A program made the translations under genes and the position numbers. The notes under the pieces were generated by a model. That model was given only the letters and a program-made list of their open reading frames with translations, was not told the DNA's origin and did not search any database. Shown here piece after piece: positions 20,701 to 30,140 of a stretch of 64,000 nt of DNA; the stretch's first letter is position 1; each line of letters opens with the position of its first letter. Origin of the DNA: Owenia fusiformis (lineage: Eukaryota; Annelida; Polychaeta; Sabellida; Oweniidae); the NCBI GenBank assembly GCA_903813345.2, contig CAIIXF020000012.1, positions 8,576,432 through 8,640,431 of the forward strand. Direction: 5' to 3'.

Positions 20701-22484
20701 TTGTCGAACGGACTCACTCAGGCTGGGTCTTTATTTCAGCGACTTTGTCGAACGGACTTCCTTAGGAAGGTGATCCATTGGACTTAGCCAGAGGAGGCTA
20801 CCTGAGGGAGAAGAGGATCCACTGGACTTAGCTGAAGAGGCTACCTGAGGGAGAAGAGGATCCATTGGACTTAACCAGAGGAGGCTACCCGAGGGAGAAG
20901 AGGATCCACTGGACTTAGCTGAAGAGGCTACCTGAGGGAGAAGACGTTCCAGTTGACTTTGTCGAACGGACTCACTGAGGCTGGGTCTTGATTTCAGCGA
21001 CTTTGTTGAACGGAGTTCCTTAGGAAGGTGATCCATTGGACTTTGCCAGAGGAGGCTACCTGAGGGAGATGAGGATCCATTGGACTTAGCCAGAGGAGGC
21101 TACCTGAGGTAGAAGAGGATCCACTGGACTTAGCCGGAAGAGGCTACCTGTGAAGAAGACAATCCATTTGAATTATTACTGAACGAGACAAGATACTGGT
21201 CTTTGTATGGAACTGGATGTTCCTTTCATCGCTTCGATTGTGGGCAGCATATCGTTTGTACTCCTTTGTTTGATGTTTTTAATTTGCACTCGTGTTTGCA
21301 TTACCACTACGGACGAAGAATCTAATGATCAATCTGCTCCAGTACCAACTAGACAGATTCCAGTGTTGCAGTCATCGCTTGGCTACAGCCTGAGTACAGT
21401 GAACTTTGTGTGACTCCAATCCAATCCCACAATTGATGCTTATATGTTTGGACTTACAGTGAATAATAATTACAAGAACAACAACGAACATTGGTTCTAT
21501 TCAAATTCATTACAAGGACATTTTGCTATTTGATGTACACAATTTTGGGCCTACAGACGCCACAATATATCGTTTGTTGTGTAATAAATATAATTGAATG
21601 TTCTGTTGAATCTTTAGTGCAAACACATTTAACGTGTGTCACGTAACCCACAAGGTATACAAAGGTCTATTTGTCCACACTACCATAATATCCACAAAAA
21701 GTCCTAACTGTTACAATACCTTCAATTTAATTTCACCAGTTAAAGCTTCATAATATAATGCAAATTTTAGGTTTTAAAATGAATTAACCTTTGAAAATGT
21801 TCGTAACGATATCTAGAATCAGGCGAAGTGCTCTAAAATAATTTATTGCGCAGCTTCATACGTCCATAGGTGTGATATTCTTAAAAATCGTCGTCTATAC
21901 GTCGTCGTTTATCTACAGGGTGAGCCAAAAAGGTAACCCAAACAAAAACTAATAACTCCGCCAGCCAGCGGGGATTTAAGATAATATTTTGAACCGTGTA
22001 CATATATGAGTTTTAGATGGTTTATTTCTAACGTTTGTGATGTTTTGGTCATTAAAAAAACATTCTCAGAATACGGAAACATACAAAACTCACTCAATAT
22101 GAATCTCATTTTTTAGCTATTTCAAGGATATTGTACCACTTACAACTCTAGAAGAAAAATAGGGGATTCGTTGGACTCTTGCGAATCCCCCTTCGCCTTA
22201 AACTCCCTTTCGTTATAAAATTAACCCCAGGCTGGGAACAACCCTCTTTTCTCAACGAATGTGACTATTTTTGTGCGAACAAGGAATCGCAAGTGTATAC
22301 TAGCAAGGCAATGGAATTCATTTCTGAGGTGCGTGGTACCCCTGTGGTATATGCATGGAAGATTCCTAATAGATTGCAGCTCGCGATGGAGACTATCAAA
22401 GATCCATGTAAGACGGAGGAAAAGTTATGTCCGGATTTACCCCCACAGTGCCTGAATATTCCATGTTGTAAACTTAAGGAATAG
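11680..22484 (+). CDS. Probable two-exon gene for a small secreted Cys-rich protein
   Basis: Exon 1 (11680-11746) encodes 22 residues with a hydrophobic core and ends in a consensus donor (CTCAG|GTAAGT, phase 1). Exon 2 (22231-22484) begins after ttaaccccag in phase 1 and reads 83 codons to a TAG stop. An AATAAA at 22667 is a plausible polyadenylation signal. The joined product is about 106 residues. The predicted mature part starts near GWEQPSF and has seven Cys (spacing NEC, YFC, DPC, KLC, PQC, PCC), consistent with a secreted disulfide-rich peptide. I do not recognise the family. The 10.5-kb intron holds the LTR retrotransposon and the assembly gap; another small exon in the gap cannot be excluded. 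Exon pairing is inferred from strand, phase and the absence of other candidates. Confidence 0.5.
12001..12500. other. Assembly gap
   Basis: 500 consecutive N. It lies 15 bases upstream of the LTR element, so the left target-site flank is short and part of the host intron is missing. Confidence 1.
12625..13308 (-). mobile_element. LINE 3' fragment inserted in the 5' LTR
   Basis: Minus-strand translation over about 13300-12900 reads DWNHLSQTFREIQTISRFK, LLNRLRVDFALKDHFF and CLCGSIEDTKHFILTCPRH, the end of a non-LTR reverse transcriptase ORF (C.CG..ED..H....C) as in Jockey/CR1/I-type LINEs. The 3' end points left with a short T run at 12628. A 9-base duplication agatcgtaa (12616-12624 and 13309-13317) brackets it. 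5'-truncated and inactive; it entered after the LTR element. Confidence 0.85.
13624..13644 (+). promoter_or_regulatory. CRE plus TATA box of the 5' LTR
   Basis: A perfect CRE palindrome TGACGTCA (13624-13631) lies 7 bases before TATAAA (13639-13644). The pair is conserved in the 3' LTR. It is a likely RNA polymerase II core promoter responsive to CREB/ATF proteins (inference). Confidence 0.6.
13715..14415 (+). repeat. About 110-base tandem repeats in 5' LTR
   Basis: Seven or so units built from gatgataacttggacttgga, gaaatattctttgactttg and gatacatctacctagttgg. Two alternating variants suggest a higher-order two-unit pattern. The matching array in the 3' LTR is 18315-18990. Confidence 0.8.
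14416..16475 (+). repeat. 48-base minisatellite in 5' LTR
   Basis: Dozens of copies of a unit like ggacttagccggaggaggct followed by acctgagggagaagaggatc. They are punctuated by a longer unit containing gttccagttgactttgtcga and gaggctgggtctttatttca, giving a hierarchical array. Serine-rich frames on the opposite strand are by-products of the repeat. Confidence 0.85.
16516..16722 (+). CDS. 68-codon membrane microprotein ORF in 5' LTR
   Basis: The frame starts MELDVPFIALIVGSISF, runs through one hydrophobic segment of about 22 residues ending near MFVICTRVC, then a polar tail with DESNDQSAPVPTRQIP and a hydroxylated end. It fits a single-pass membrane protein with a short outer N-terminus. The copy in the 3' LTR is also fully open with mostly conservative changes, suggesting it had a function. 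No similarity recognised. Confidence 0.45.
   Translation: MELDVPFIALIVGSISFVPLCLMFVICTRVCITTTEDESNDQSAPVPTRQIPVLQSSLGYSLSTVNFV
17026..17043 (+). other. Primer-binding-site-like sequence
   Basis: tggcggcagcggtgggat begins one base after the 5' LTR. TGG at the start matches the CCA end of a tRNA, and tggcg...ggga is typical of Ty3/Gypsy elements. Confidence 0.65.
17044..17798 (+). other. Short internal region and polypurine tract
   Basis: A 70-codon frame begins at 17088 (MEPEAGLPYPRDGD), in the place where gag normally starts; it is not recognisable beyond that. The rest is AT-rich and non-coding. The purine tract ggattggaggag ends at 17798, directly before the 3' LTR. Confidence 0.5.
18213..18234 (+). 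promoter_or_regulatory. CRE plus TATA box of the 3' LTR
   Basis: TGACGTCA (18213-18220) followed by TATAAAA (18228-18234), with the same spacing as in the 5' LTR. Transcription from here would run toward exon 2 of the Cys-rich gene, 4 kb downstream. Confidence 0.6.
18991..21155 (+). repeat. 48-base minisatellite in 3' LTR
   Basis: Same unit and same punctuating longer unit as at 14416-16475, but a different number and order of units, so the arrays have changed independently since insertion. Confidence 0.85.
21207..21413 (+). CDS. 68-codon membrane microprotein ORF in 3' LTR
   Basis: Same length, start, membrane segment and tail as the ORF at 16516. It lies within the part of the LTR that would be transcribed, immediately after the minisatellite, and just upstream of the polyadenylation signal. 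Confidence 0.45.
   Translation: MELDVPFIASIVGSISFVLLCLMFLICTRVCITTTDEESNDQSAPVPTRQIPVLQSSLGYSLSTVNFV
21720..22190. repeat. Intron with a transposon-end-like motif
   Basis: cagggtgagccaaaaaggtaac at 21917 recurs as aaggtgagccaaaaaggtaac at 25490, like ends of Tc1/mariner-type elements. A small hairpin ggggattcg...cgaatcccc lies at 22162-22191. Confidence 0.4.
22231..22484 (+). CDS. Exon 2: Cys-rich mature peptide
   Basis: After the acceptor, the frame reads GWEQPSFLNECDYFC, then a middle with GTPVVYAWKIPNRL, then DPCKTEEKLCPDLPPQC and IPCCKLKE before TAG. The upstream frame extends to 22179 without a stop, but the Cys-rich part starts at the splice site. Codon use and Cys density look coding. 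Confidence 0.55.
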
Positions 22485-22666
22485 CCTGGGCCAAACTGAC
22501 ACATCACCTTGGCTACGATATATTTTAGGATTCTCATGAGCTGGCACTTGGGTGTAACACGTGTTTGGTGTATTACAGTGTGTGTAAATGAATGACAAAC
22601 AAAACAAGATTGCGTCAGTTATTATACAACAAATTACAACAGATCATTTATTTCACTTTAAATCAC

Positions 22667-22672
22667 AATAAA
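22667..22672 (+). terminator. Polyadenylation signal AATAAA
   Basis: AATAAA 183 bases after the stop of the Cys-rich gene on the same strand; the first such hexamer in that region. Confidence 0.4.
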
Positions 22673-22793
22673 ATCACCAATAGCATATATGCTTTACTAA
22701 TGTCTATGAAATATTAGCTTTACTATGTAGTCACTCTTGAACCGTACTGAACGTTGACAAACCGCACCTGGTTGAACTAAACTTGAATGAACT

Positions 22794-23458
22794 GAAAAAC
22801 GCAACCAAAATAAATCGCTATATCTTGGAAAATACTCATCCAATTATGTTCATTTTTTCAGAAAAGAAAGAAGAGACTGTGTATGTATAGAATCTGTTGA
22901 TGGTTGTAAAACATGATGCCTTAAACACCTGCTAAAAAGACAGGTGTACTAGGAAAAATGCAGTCAGAGGTGACTGTCACTACAATAAAACCAAATAACT
23001 TTCTATCCAGAGTGTTTTTGAACTTCAGATTTAGCACAAATAACACTCATTCAAAGTGGTGAATTTGTGGAGTTTCATCAAAATCACCACAGGAACTTTA
23101 CAGTCATGCTTTCCTAAGTCTGCCTATACCAGAGCGTTTGACTGGGATTTGAAACAATTTCGACCATGACTGTAAAGTCCCTAAAGTGATTTTGATTTCA
23201 CTCGTCAGATTTACCATACATTTACTGAAGATGATTTGTGCCAAATTTGAAGAGCCAAAACACTATGGTTAGAAACTTATTTAGTTTTTTGCGGTTGCAA
23301 TCACACCTGACTAGTAGAACTGTCTTTTGAGCAGGTGTCCAAGGCATCATGTTTTACAACTAAACATCTACACAGTCTCGTCATTATTCCAAAAAAAATT
23401 ATACAATTGAATTAGAATTTTCTAAGATATATAGCGATTTCTTTGGGTTGCGTTTTTT
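22794..23458. mobile_element. Inverted-repeat element (GAAAAACGCAACC ends)
   Basis: gaaaaacgcaacc, atcgctatatcttggaaaat and acatgatgcctt... at the left are matched inverted at the right (aaggcatcatgttttac, ttttctaagatatatagcga, gggttgcgtttttt). Arms of about 180 bases enclose a second palindromic segment around 23090-23200. The outer right flank acaccctgta resembles mariner ends. No coding capacity. Confidence 0.7.
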
Positions 23459-25728
23459 AACACCCTGTATTATATACAGTATAGAACATTCCGTTTGCTC
23501 CATTGTCCAATCATATCATAATATTACAAACCTAAAACTAAATGTATAACAGTACTGTAAACGGGCCTTACTTAATAATATATGCTCAAAAACATGATTT
23601 TAATAAAACTTATGACTAATACAAAATTGAATAATTCAGCCTGCTAATTCGTATATTATCTCTTGAATAATACACATTCCAATTATTGTAGAAAATTTAG
23701 TTTATCTTGAATATGATGTAGCCACTAATACATCTCTTGAATAATATAAATTCCGATTACTATACACTACATCTCTAAATATGTATCACATTATCTATCA
23801 GGATAAGCATAATTTCAAAGCATCCAGAGATTAATACATCTTAATTGCTATTCGGTCAACGCGATACTTATATGGCATCTTCTGTTGCGGTGTACGACAG
23901 ATTCACCCGCGGTGTATGGCATATTCACTAACCAATGAGAATGTGATACAGAGATACGCAATTCTCAATTGAATGGATTGAACGAATGAGCAAAATTTAT
24001 AGCTTGTCATACTGATTACTGCAATAACAATATGGCAGTGTATTGAATATATCATCTTATATCGTTGAATAACACACACCAGTGGGTATCTATTGTTACG
24101 CGGTATATGGCATACATTCATGGTTGCGCGGAATTTGTGATACGGGTGAATATGTCATACTCACCTGCGGTATATGAAATGGATTGAACGAATGAGCAAA
24201 ATTTATAGCTTGTCATACTGATTACTGCAATAACAATATGGCAGTGTATTGAATATATCATCTTATATCGTTGAATAACATACACCAGTGGATATCTATA
24301 ATGTTTTGAGGTTGTTTTTCCGATGTGATGCAGAGACAAATACACACTGCAAAGGAATACATCGGATATATGAATATATACTAACTTACGTTCGTGGAGA
24401 TTATGTGTGGCTTTTAACCAAATCGACAATCGAAGGTGACCAGACACAAATCTATAAAGTATGAATGTAATGTTGTATTCACGAACACGATTTACACTTT
24501 TCTGATACTTTCAGAAGTATCACTCATCAGTCACTTCAAGCAATCAATGATTGATATTATGTTATTACTCGAACAGCTCACAATATTAGTGATTCAGCAT
24601 GGTTTTACATATAGAGTCTATTCTTCTCGACTAATCAATTCGAGGCTTTCTGGGTGATGTTTTCCCCTACCGTATACGTCATATTCACCTGCGGTATATG
24701 ACAATATTGAGCAGGTGAATATGGCATATTCCTCAGGTGGGTATCGGACTCACTGGAAGCAATGTATCACATATCCACAGCGGAATATGAATATTCACCT
24801 GAAGAATATGTCATATACAGCAGGTGAGTATGGCATATTCCCCTGTATCACAAATACCGCGCGACCATGAATATCTGCCATATTCTGCGTAATAAAAATG
24901 TTTACAATAATCGTAGGAATCATAAAAACATAAGAGACAAATACATCATATTGTCTATCGTAATCGCAAGAATAGTAAATACCCCTTGACTTATACATTC
25001 ACTATACATGGATCTAACTATAGTAAGACCAATATAATGTTTATCATAATCACAAGTATCCTAAATACACCATAGTGTATATTATAATCGCAAGTTGTTA
25101 ACTTTGGGGCTTATGATATATTTATTGATTAAATAAATTATTCAGAAAGGAATAATTGAAAGATGAACAGGTTCACGTATTGCTCTCCATGGAATGAAAT
25201 ATTTGGTTAATTCACCATAATGTTCTCACAATAGCAAGACTTCAAACTACACAGAGACCCATATTTCATATTGTCTATTATAACAGCAAGAATTCCAAAG
25301 ACAACAAATCGAGTATATCGAATTGTCTATCATAATTGTACGATTCCAAAATAGACAAGATACTTAATACATTACACTGTGCTCTGATATCCATTACTTT
25401 CTTGCCAAGGAATACAGTTGCTATACTATTAAATGCATATGAAGCTATATTTGAGTTGCAAAATCACAACTTTTACAAAGAATATTACAAGGTGAGCCAA
25501 AAAGGTAACATGAACAAATGTTGATAATTCGTCATCCTGCATGAGTTTTACATTTATATTTGGTTCCGTGTCCGGTGGTGTTTATGCTTAATGACATTTC
25601 GCTGGTCTTTTCAAAATGGTCACGATTTCAAGGAATATTCACAAAAGGCACTCCCAATAACGAAACATGCCAAACTCAACCAATATGAACCCCCTGATTT
25701 TTATTTCTTTACTATGTTAAAGATAATA
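23459..25728. other. AT-rich repeat-laden stretch
   Basis: Apart from the duplication and the scattered 'ggcatattcacctg' motifs, only degenerate AT-rich sequence is seen. No exon of the neighbouring genes was recognised. Confidence 0.4.
23972..24298. repeat. Direct duplication of about 121 bases, 206 bases apart
   Basis: 23972-24092 and 24178-24298 share aatggattgaacgaatgagc through caccagtgggtatctat with few differences. The surroundings (23890-24860) carry many scattered copies of motifs such as ggtatatggcatattcacc, so this is a locally expanded repeat. Confidence 0.75.
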
Positions 25729-26686
25729 CACTCCCCTCCATAAGTTTGGCAACCTTAGCTCCCCCATTGAAGTACGTGTTGAAGCCGCTTTACGTTTGAA
25801 TTTTTATTTACTTAAACTGCGATGAAGTAACTTACAATCAAAAATCATCAAAAATTTCTGAAAATCTTACAAATTGTCAATTTAATGGCGATCTTTTGAA
25901 TGGTAACAATATAATTGAAATAGATATACATACTTTCATTTATGTTGTTTTAAAAAACACACCAATCACTAATTGTTTTGTTCTTGGTATCCAGAGTGAA
26001 ATGAAACATCTTTCCGAACCTCATTGGAACAAAACGACATAAACACAACATGTTTAGGTCTCTCAATATTTTTAATTGTACAAAGGAAATTTTGGTTGAT
26101 TTTAAAAAAGTATCTTGTTAATGATATAAACGGTTTTTCTTGATTTTTTATCTATTTTAGGGGGATTTTATTTTAATTTTTTGAATACTTTTTTAAAATC
26201 AACCAAAAATTCCTTTGTATAACTTTAATATTGAGAGGTCTAAAAACATGTTGCATATGCTATTTTATTCCAACAAGGTTCGGAAAGACATTTTATTTAT
26301 TTCTCAAGAATTGGTAGAAAGGAGCAAAAACAATTGCACTAAAAAACAAAAAATGTTAACAAAAACAGTTATATAAAATATTTCTAAATAATTTTCGCAT
26401 TAAATTGTTGTCAATCAGTCAACATTACATAAAATACCGTGTTTTTCACATAATGTTTTCAATGATTGGCTTAAGAGAAAAACATTTTTGAATCATCAAT
26501 TTTCGACTTATTTTAATTGAGGAAAAAAATTGAGAAAATTTGTAGGTATTGGAAATAAAGTCAAATTACGTTTTCATTAATAGTGTAAGTATTTTCATCT
26601 AAAGTAAATAAAAATTCAAAGGTAAAGAGGCTTTAACACGTAATTCAATGGCGGAGCTAAGGTTGCCAGACTTGTGGAGGGGAGTG
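25729..26686. mobile_element. TA-flanked palindromic element, CACTCCCCTCC ends
   Basis: cactcccctccataagtttg at the left is matched by caaacttatggaggggagtg-type sequence at the right (agacttgtggaggggagtg), flanked by TA on both sides. About 80-base TIRs surround an inner long palindrome (gaaatgaaacatctttccga against ggttcggaaagacatttta). Relatives: 57844-59229, a short one at 39560-39809 and an internal relative near 45100-46390. Non-coding; the TA flanks suggest mariner-type transposition. Confidence 0.8.
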
Positions 26687-27442
26687 TATGTACACTGACA
26701 ATGTTAATAGTATTAGATAGTTCTAAAAAGAAAGAATATGGAAGATGAGACCCATAACACAAGATATTATTTGAATGTGTAATCAAAATTTTAAACTACT
26801 CCTGACGCCTTCACATTACAATTTTGAATAGACCAATAAAACCGAGGAGAGTGAAACAACATTGAACACGTTTTTATAACGCTAAACATGATCTTAAGCC
26901 CATGCCGGGTGACTGTTATTACCATTTGATTTGGTTTCCTTTTGTGATCCACCCTTTACTTCCTGATTGTGTCTCTAATATTAATCATACTCATCGTGTC
27001 AATTTATTTCCATTCCTCTGCGTTGTTCTTTGTACAACAACAGAACTATCAGCATGTCAGCATGAATATCGCTACTACCAATGCTGCACCAATCGCGATT
27101 TGTTGGGGTTTGCCGACACCTGTAGCTGAACTCGCTAAAAAAGAATGCTTAAGATGAAATAAAAGAACAGACAAATTACTCTGAACTTCTACTAATTAAG
27201 CACTCAGATAAACACCGATATTCGGCCAGAAAAAATACGATTGAACAAGGAGAAACTGTCCACTTCATGTTTTTATCCTTGCTTTATCTACGGTCATGTA
27301 ACATGTTTCTCATTGAATATCATTAGAAAGAACCCCGTTTTATATAAATACAAGAATCGATTGAAATATATACATCGACAACTAATTAGCCATGACTGCC
27401 ATTAGCCAAATTACCATTCGAAGGATTATTCTCCTAGACATA

Positions 27443-27487
<45 letters not shown>

Positions 27488-27835
27488 ACATATATAGTTT
27501 AATAGAAACGAATGGTCCTCATGCACCCGAAAAATATATTTTTTATTTTCAATTGTAAACCATAAGGGTGTCTATTCAAAGACTTTTGATTTGAACATTG
27601 ACATCTCTGGCCCAATTTCTTTTGAGTGGTTACATACCCCCCCCCATCTCAGGACACACCCCTATTAGAGGAAATATTTTTTATTTCTTCAGTATCATCA
27701 ATCAATTTGACATAAGTGATGCAGACATTAAGAATCAAAATAATTAATATCATGAAAGTATTACTTCAACAAAGTGAAACAATTTATTCTAGGTGATGTC
27801 ACCATGAATATAAATGTCACATGAATGATCTATGG
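26687..27835. other. No supported gene; TAG microsatellite
   Basis: A (TAG)n microsatellite of about 14 units lies at 27446-27487. A plus-strand frame at 26950-27157 contains a hydrophobic stretch (LILIILIVSIYF) but no splice or start context supports it. Confidence 0.4.
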
Positions 27836-29079
27836 TTACAGTCATTTGAGAAGAAATTAGACTCGCTTCAAAAAGTATTGAAATGTGGTCAAGAAGAAAT
27901 TTAACTTCATACGGTCGAGTTCTGATGATTAAAACGCTTGGTATTTCTAAACTGGTATACTCCATGTCAATGACAAATACCCAAAATGATATATTAACAA
28001 AGGCACAACAGATAATTTACTCATTCCTAAGGGGTGGAAAAGCTAAAAAGGTTAAGAGACGAACTTTAATTGATGATTACGACGAGGATGGTTTACGAAT
28101 GATTGACATGTTTTCTATGGAAAAGGCACTAAAACTGATGTGGCTAAAAAGATTAATTGAACCTCTGCAAATGTATTGGAAATATATTCCAGATTTGTAC
28201 TTTAAACCACTTGGGGGAATTAAATTATTTATTCAATGTAATTTTGATATTAAAACAATAACCCACGACGTGCCTGAATTTTACTCAAATATTTTACAAA
28301 GGAGGGCGAGTTGTTTGTAGAATGAATCGGGGGATTTTTTTCATGAATTTCGCTTATGTTTTTCATCCAAAAAACATCAATACACTTTAAAACATTTTGT
28401 TTACTTTAAGATTACACCATGTAATCCAAAAATATATTTCTCATTTTCAAAGATAATCCATGGATTAACACCCAGGTATTTTTATTTTTCAATCTTCAGA
28501 GGGCTGGGAATCAATGATGCTCAACGCTTTTGAATACGATAAATGCTGTTTTAAATAGGTTTTACATATGCCAATAATTTCTCAAATTATGTAAGCTGAA
28601 TGCATTCCTTAATCCCTAGAATGCCTATCATAATAACATTCTTTTGTCTTGGCCACTTAATATGTTTTGTTGCTGTCTGATCATCAAATCAAATTGTTGT
28701 TATTTAAAGATGTCAGTCAAATCTGGTGAAACAGCACAACATTTACCTAAATAGCACGAGTACATATTATGTAATGCATTCATAATATTTCATGCATCAG
28801 GTATTAAGGCTTAGGGGATTAACTTTTACACATAAACTGAACTGACAGATGTGTACGCTTACATGTACAACTTCCAGGATTGTAAGAATTCAAAACTTGT
28901 TGATAGCCATATTTTCCTGAATGTGACATCGAGATATTATGGCATTTATGAGTGGTAAAACATGAAAAAAAGCATTTTCATTTAAAATTAGCATATGATT
29001 TGAATTGATGCCAAGAAATGTATTAGTTAACTGTATCCGTTTTACATCCATTGCAGTTGGCTACATTATAAGACAAGGC

Positions 29080-29235
29080 ATTCACATGCAAAATGTCAAC
29101 ACCTGCCATTTGTTACAGACACCAACTGCCAAACACCAACTGCCAAGTGATAAACACCAACCACTGAACACCGTCCACAAAAAAGTTTGAGACCATAACA
29201 ATATGTTACCACTTGTGGTGGTGACATAAAAATGA
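29080..29235 (+). repeat. Direct repeat shared with 38770-38905
   Basis: Both segments contain acatgcaaa, acaccaactgc, ccacaaaaagtttgagac and ggtggtgacataaaaa in the same order. Confidence 0.6.
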
Positions 29236-29434
29236 TCATGGAAAATTGTATTTTTTTAAAAAAGTAGGAACTTCTGAGGTTATTAGAAAATTGGAAGACA
29301 AGGAAGGATTCTGGGAAGGATATTAGGGTTATAAATTGCAATGAAACTAAAACAAAACATTATTTTTCTCAAATATCACAGTGTATATTCAAATCACAAA
29401 TACGATATCATACAATTACAATAAGGGTCTAGTG

Positions 29435-30140
29435 CACTTTCCATTATGATATCCCCATGAACAAAATGAATCATTTTTAGGTGTAACATAAAGAATTCAA
29501 TGTCACATAATACTGTGGAAAATATTTGGGCGTTTGGACCCACATGGGCTGAGGTTGAGGTCATTTAGTTCAGCAAGGGTGTATTGACTTGCCATTGAAT
29601 GGGCTCCATTGACTTAACATGTGGATATCATCAATTCCAATAGAGGCCATTGGTTTCTATTGATTTTCACAAAAATACCTAAAATACACTATGACCTGAA
29701 TCGATTGCAAATTAAATAATTTCACAGTATGACACAAATGGTATATCACATCAGATGTGCAAATATAAAGTTTGCAATCGATTCAGGTCATACTTCAAAT
29801 TAAAAGATTATACATTTTTTCCATCATTTTTTCCTACAAAATGGCTATAGAAAAATGCTTCAAAAGCAACTTTTATACTAATGAAATCCCATACAACTTT
29901 CTAAATCCAAAGATTATACTGTTATGTTTCATTAATTAATAACATATTTGGATAATATGTTGGGATGTGTAGGATGCAAATGGATTTTGACAGACACAAA
30001 AAGACTTCTTGGTTTGGCATCTCTGTTTGGTACACTTGATGATTGAATATTGGCCCTAATAAGTGGCCCATTCATCAATACAGTGCTGAATATAGGTCAA
30101 CAAGATACTAGTGTACATATAAATGTAATAATACCTATAG
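29435..30140 (+). repeat. Interspersed repeat with palindromic centre (copy 2)
   Basis: Reverse complement of 3650-4335, including the central inverted pair of tatgacctgaatcgattgca and tgcaatcgattcaggtcata. Both copies are nested in different TIR elements. Confidence 0.7.

Larger units (their letters stand above)
12516..21715 (+). mobile_element. Non-autonomous LTR retrotransposon with giant LTRs
   Basis: Two direct LTRs (12516-17024 and 17799-21715) both start TGTAACAAAATTTT and end AACTGTTACA. A 4-base atac flanks both ends (12512-12515 and 21716-21719). A primer-binding-like tggcggcagcggtgggat follows the 5' LTR, and a purine tract (ggattggaggag) precedes the 3' LTR. The Ty3/Gypsy style of the priming site suggests a Metaviridae relative, but the internal part is below 0.8 kb and cannot hold gag-pol, so it must be mobilised in trans. 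The two LTRs have exactly equal length over their last 509 bases and differ there by roughly 3% by hand count, so the insertion is fairly recent. A LINE lies within the 5' LTR. The whole element lies in an intron of the Cys-rich gene. Confidence 0.85.
17799..21715 (+). repeat. 3' LTR
   Basis: 3917 bases. Same order of parts as the 5' LTR without the LINE: promoter at 18213-18234, about 110-base repeats 18315-18990, minisatellite 18991-21155, ORF 21207-21413, AATAAA near 21582. The two minisatellites differ in unit number and arrangement. Confidence 0.87.

Noticed and set aside
26950-27157. Membrane-protein exon with LILIILIVSIYF
   Set aside because: No start codon, acceptor or partner exon; two overlapping frames are equally open.
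27446-27487. (TAG)n tract as a functional site
   Set aside because: Ordinary microsatellite.
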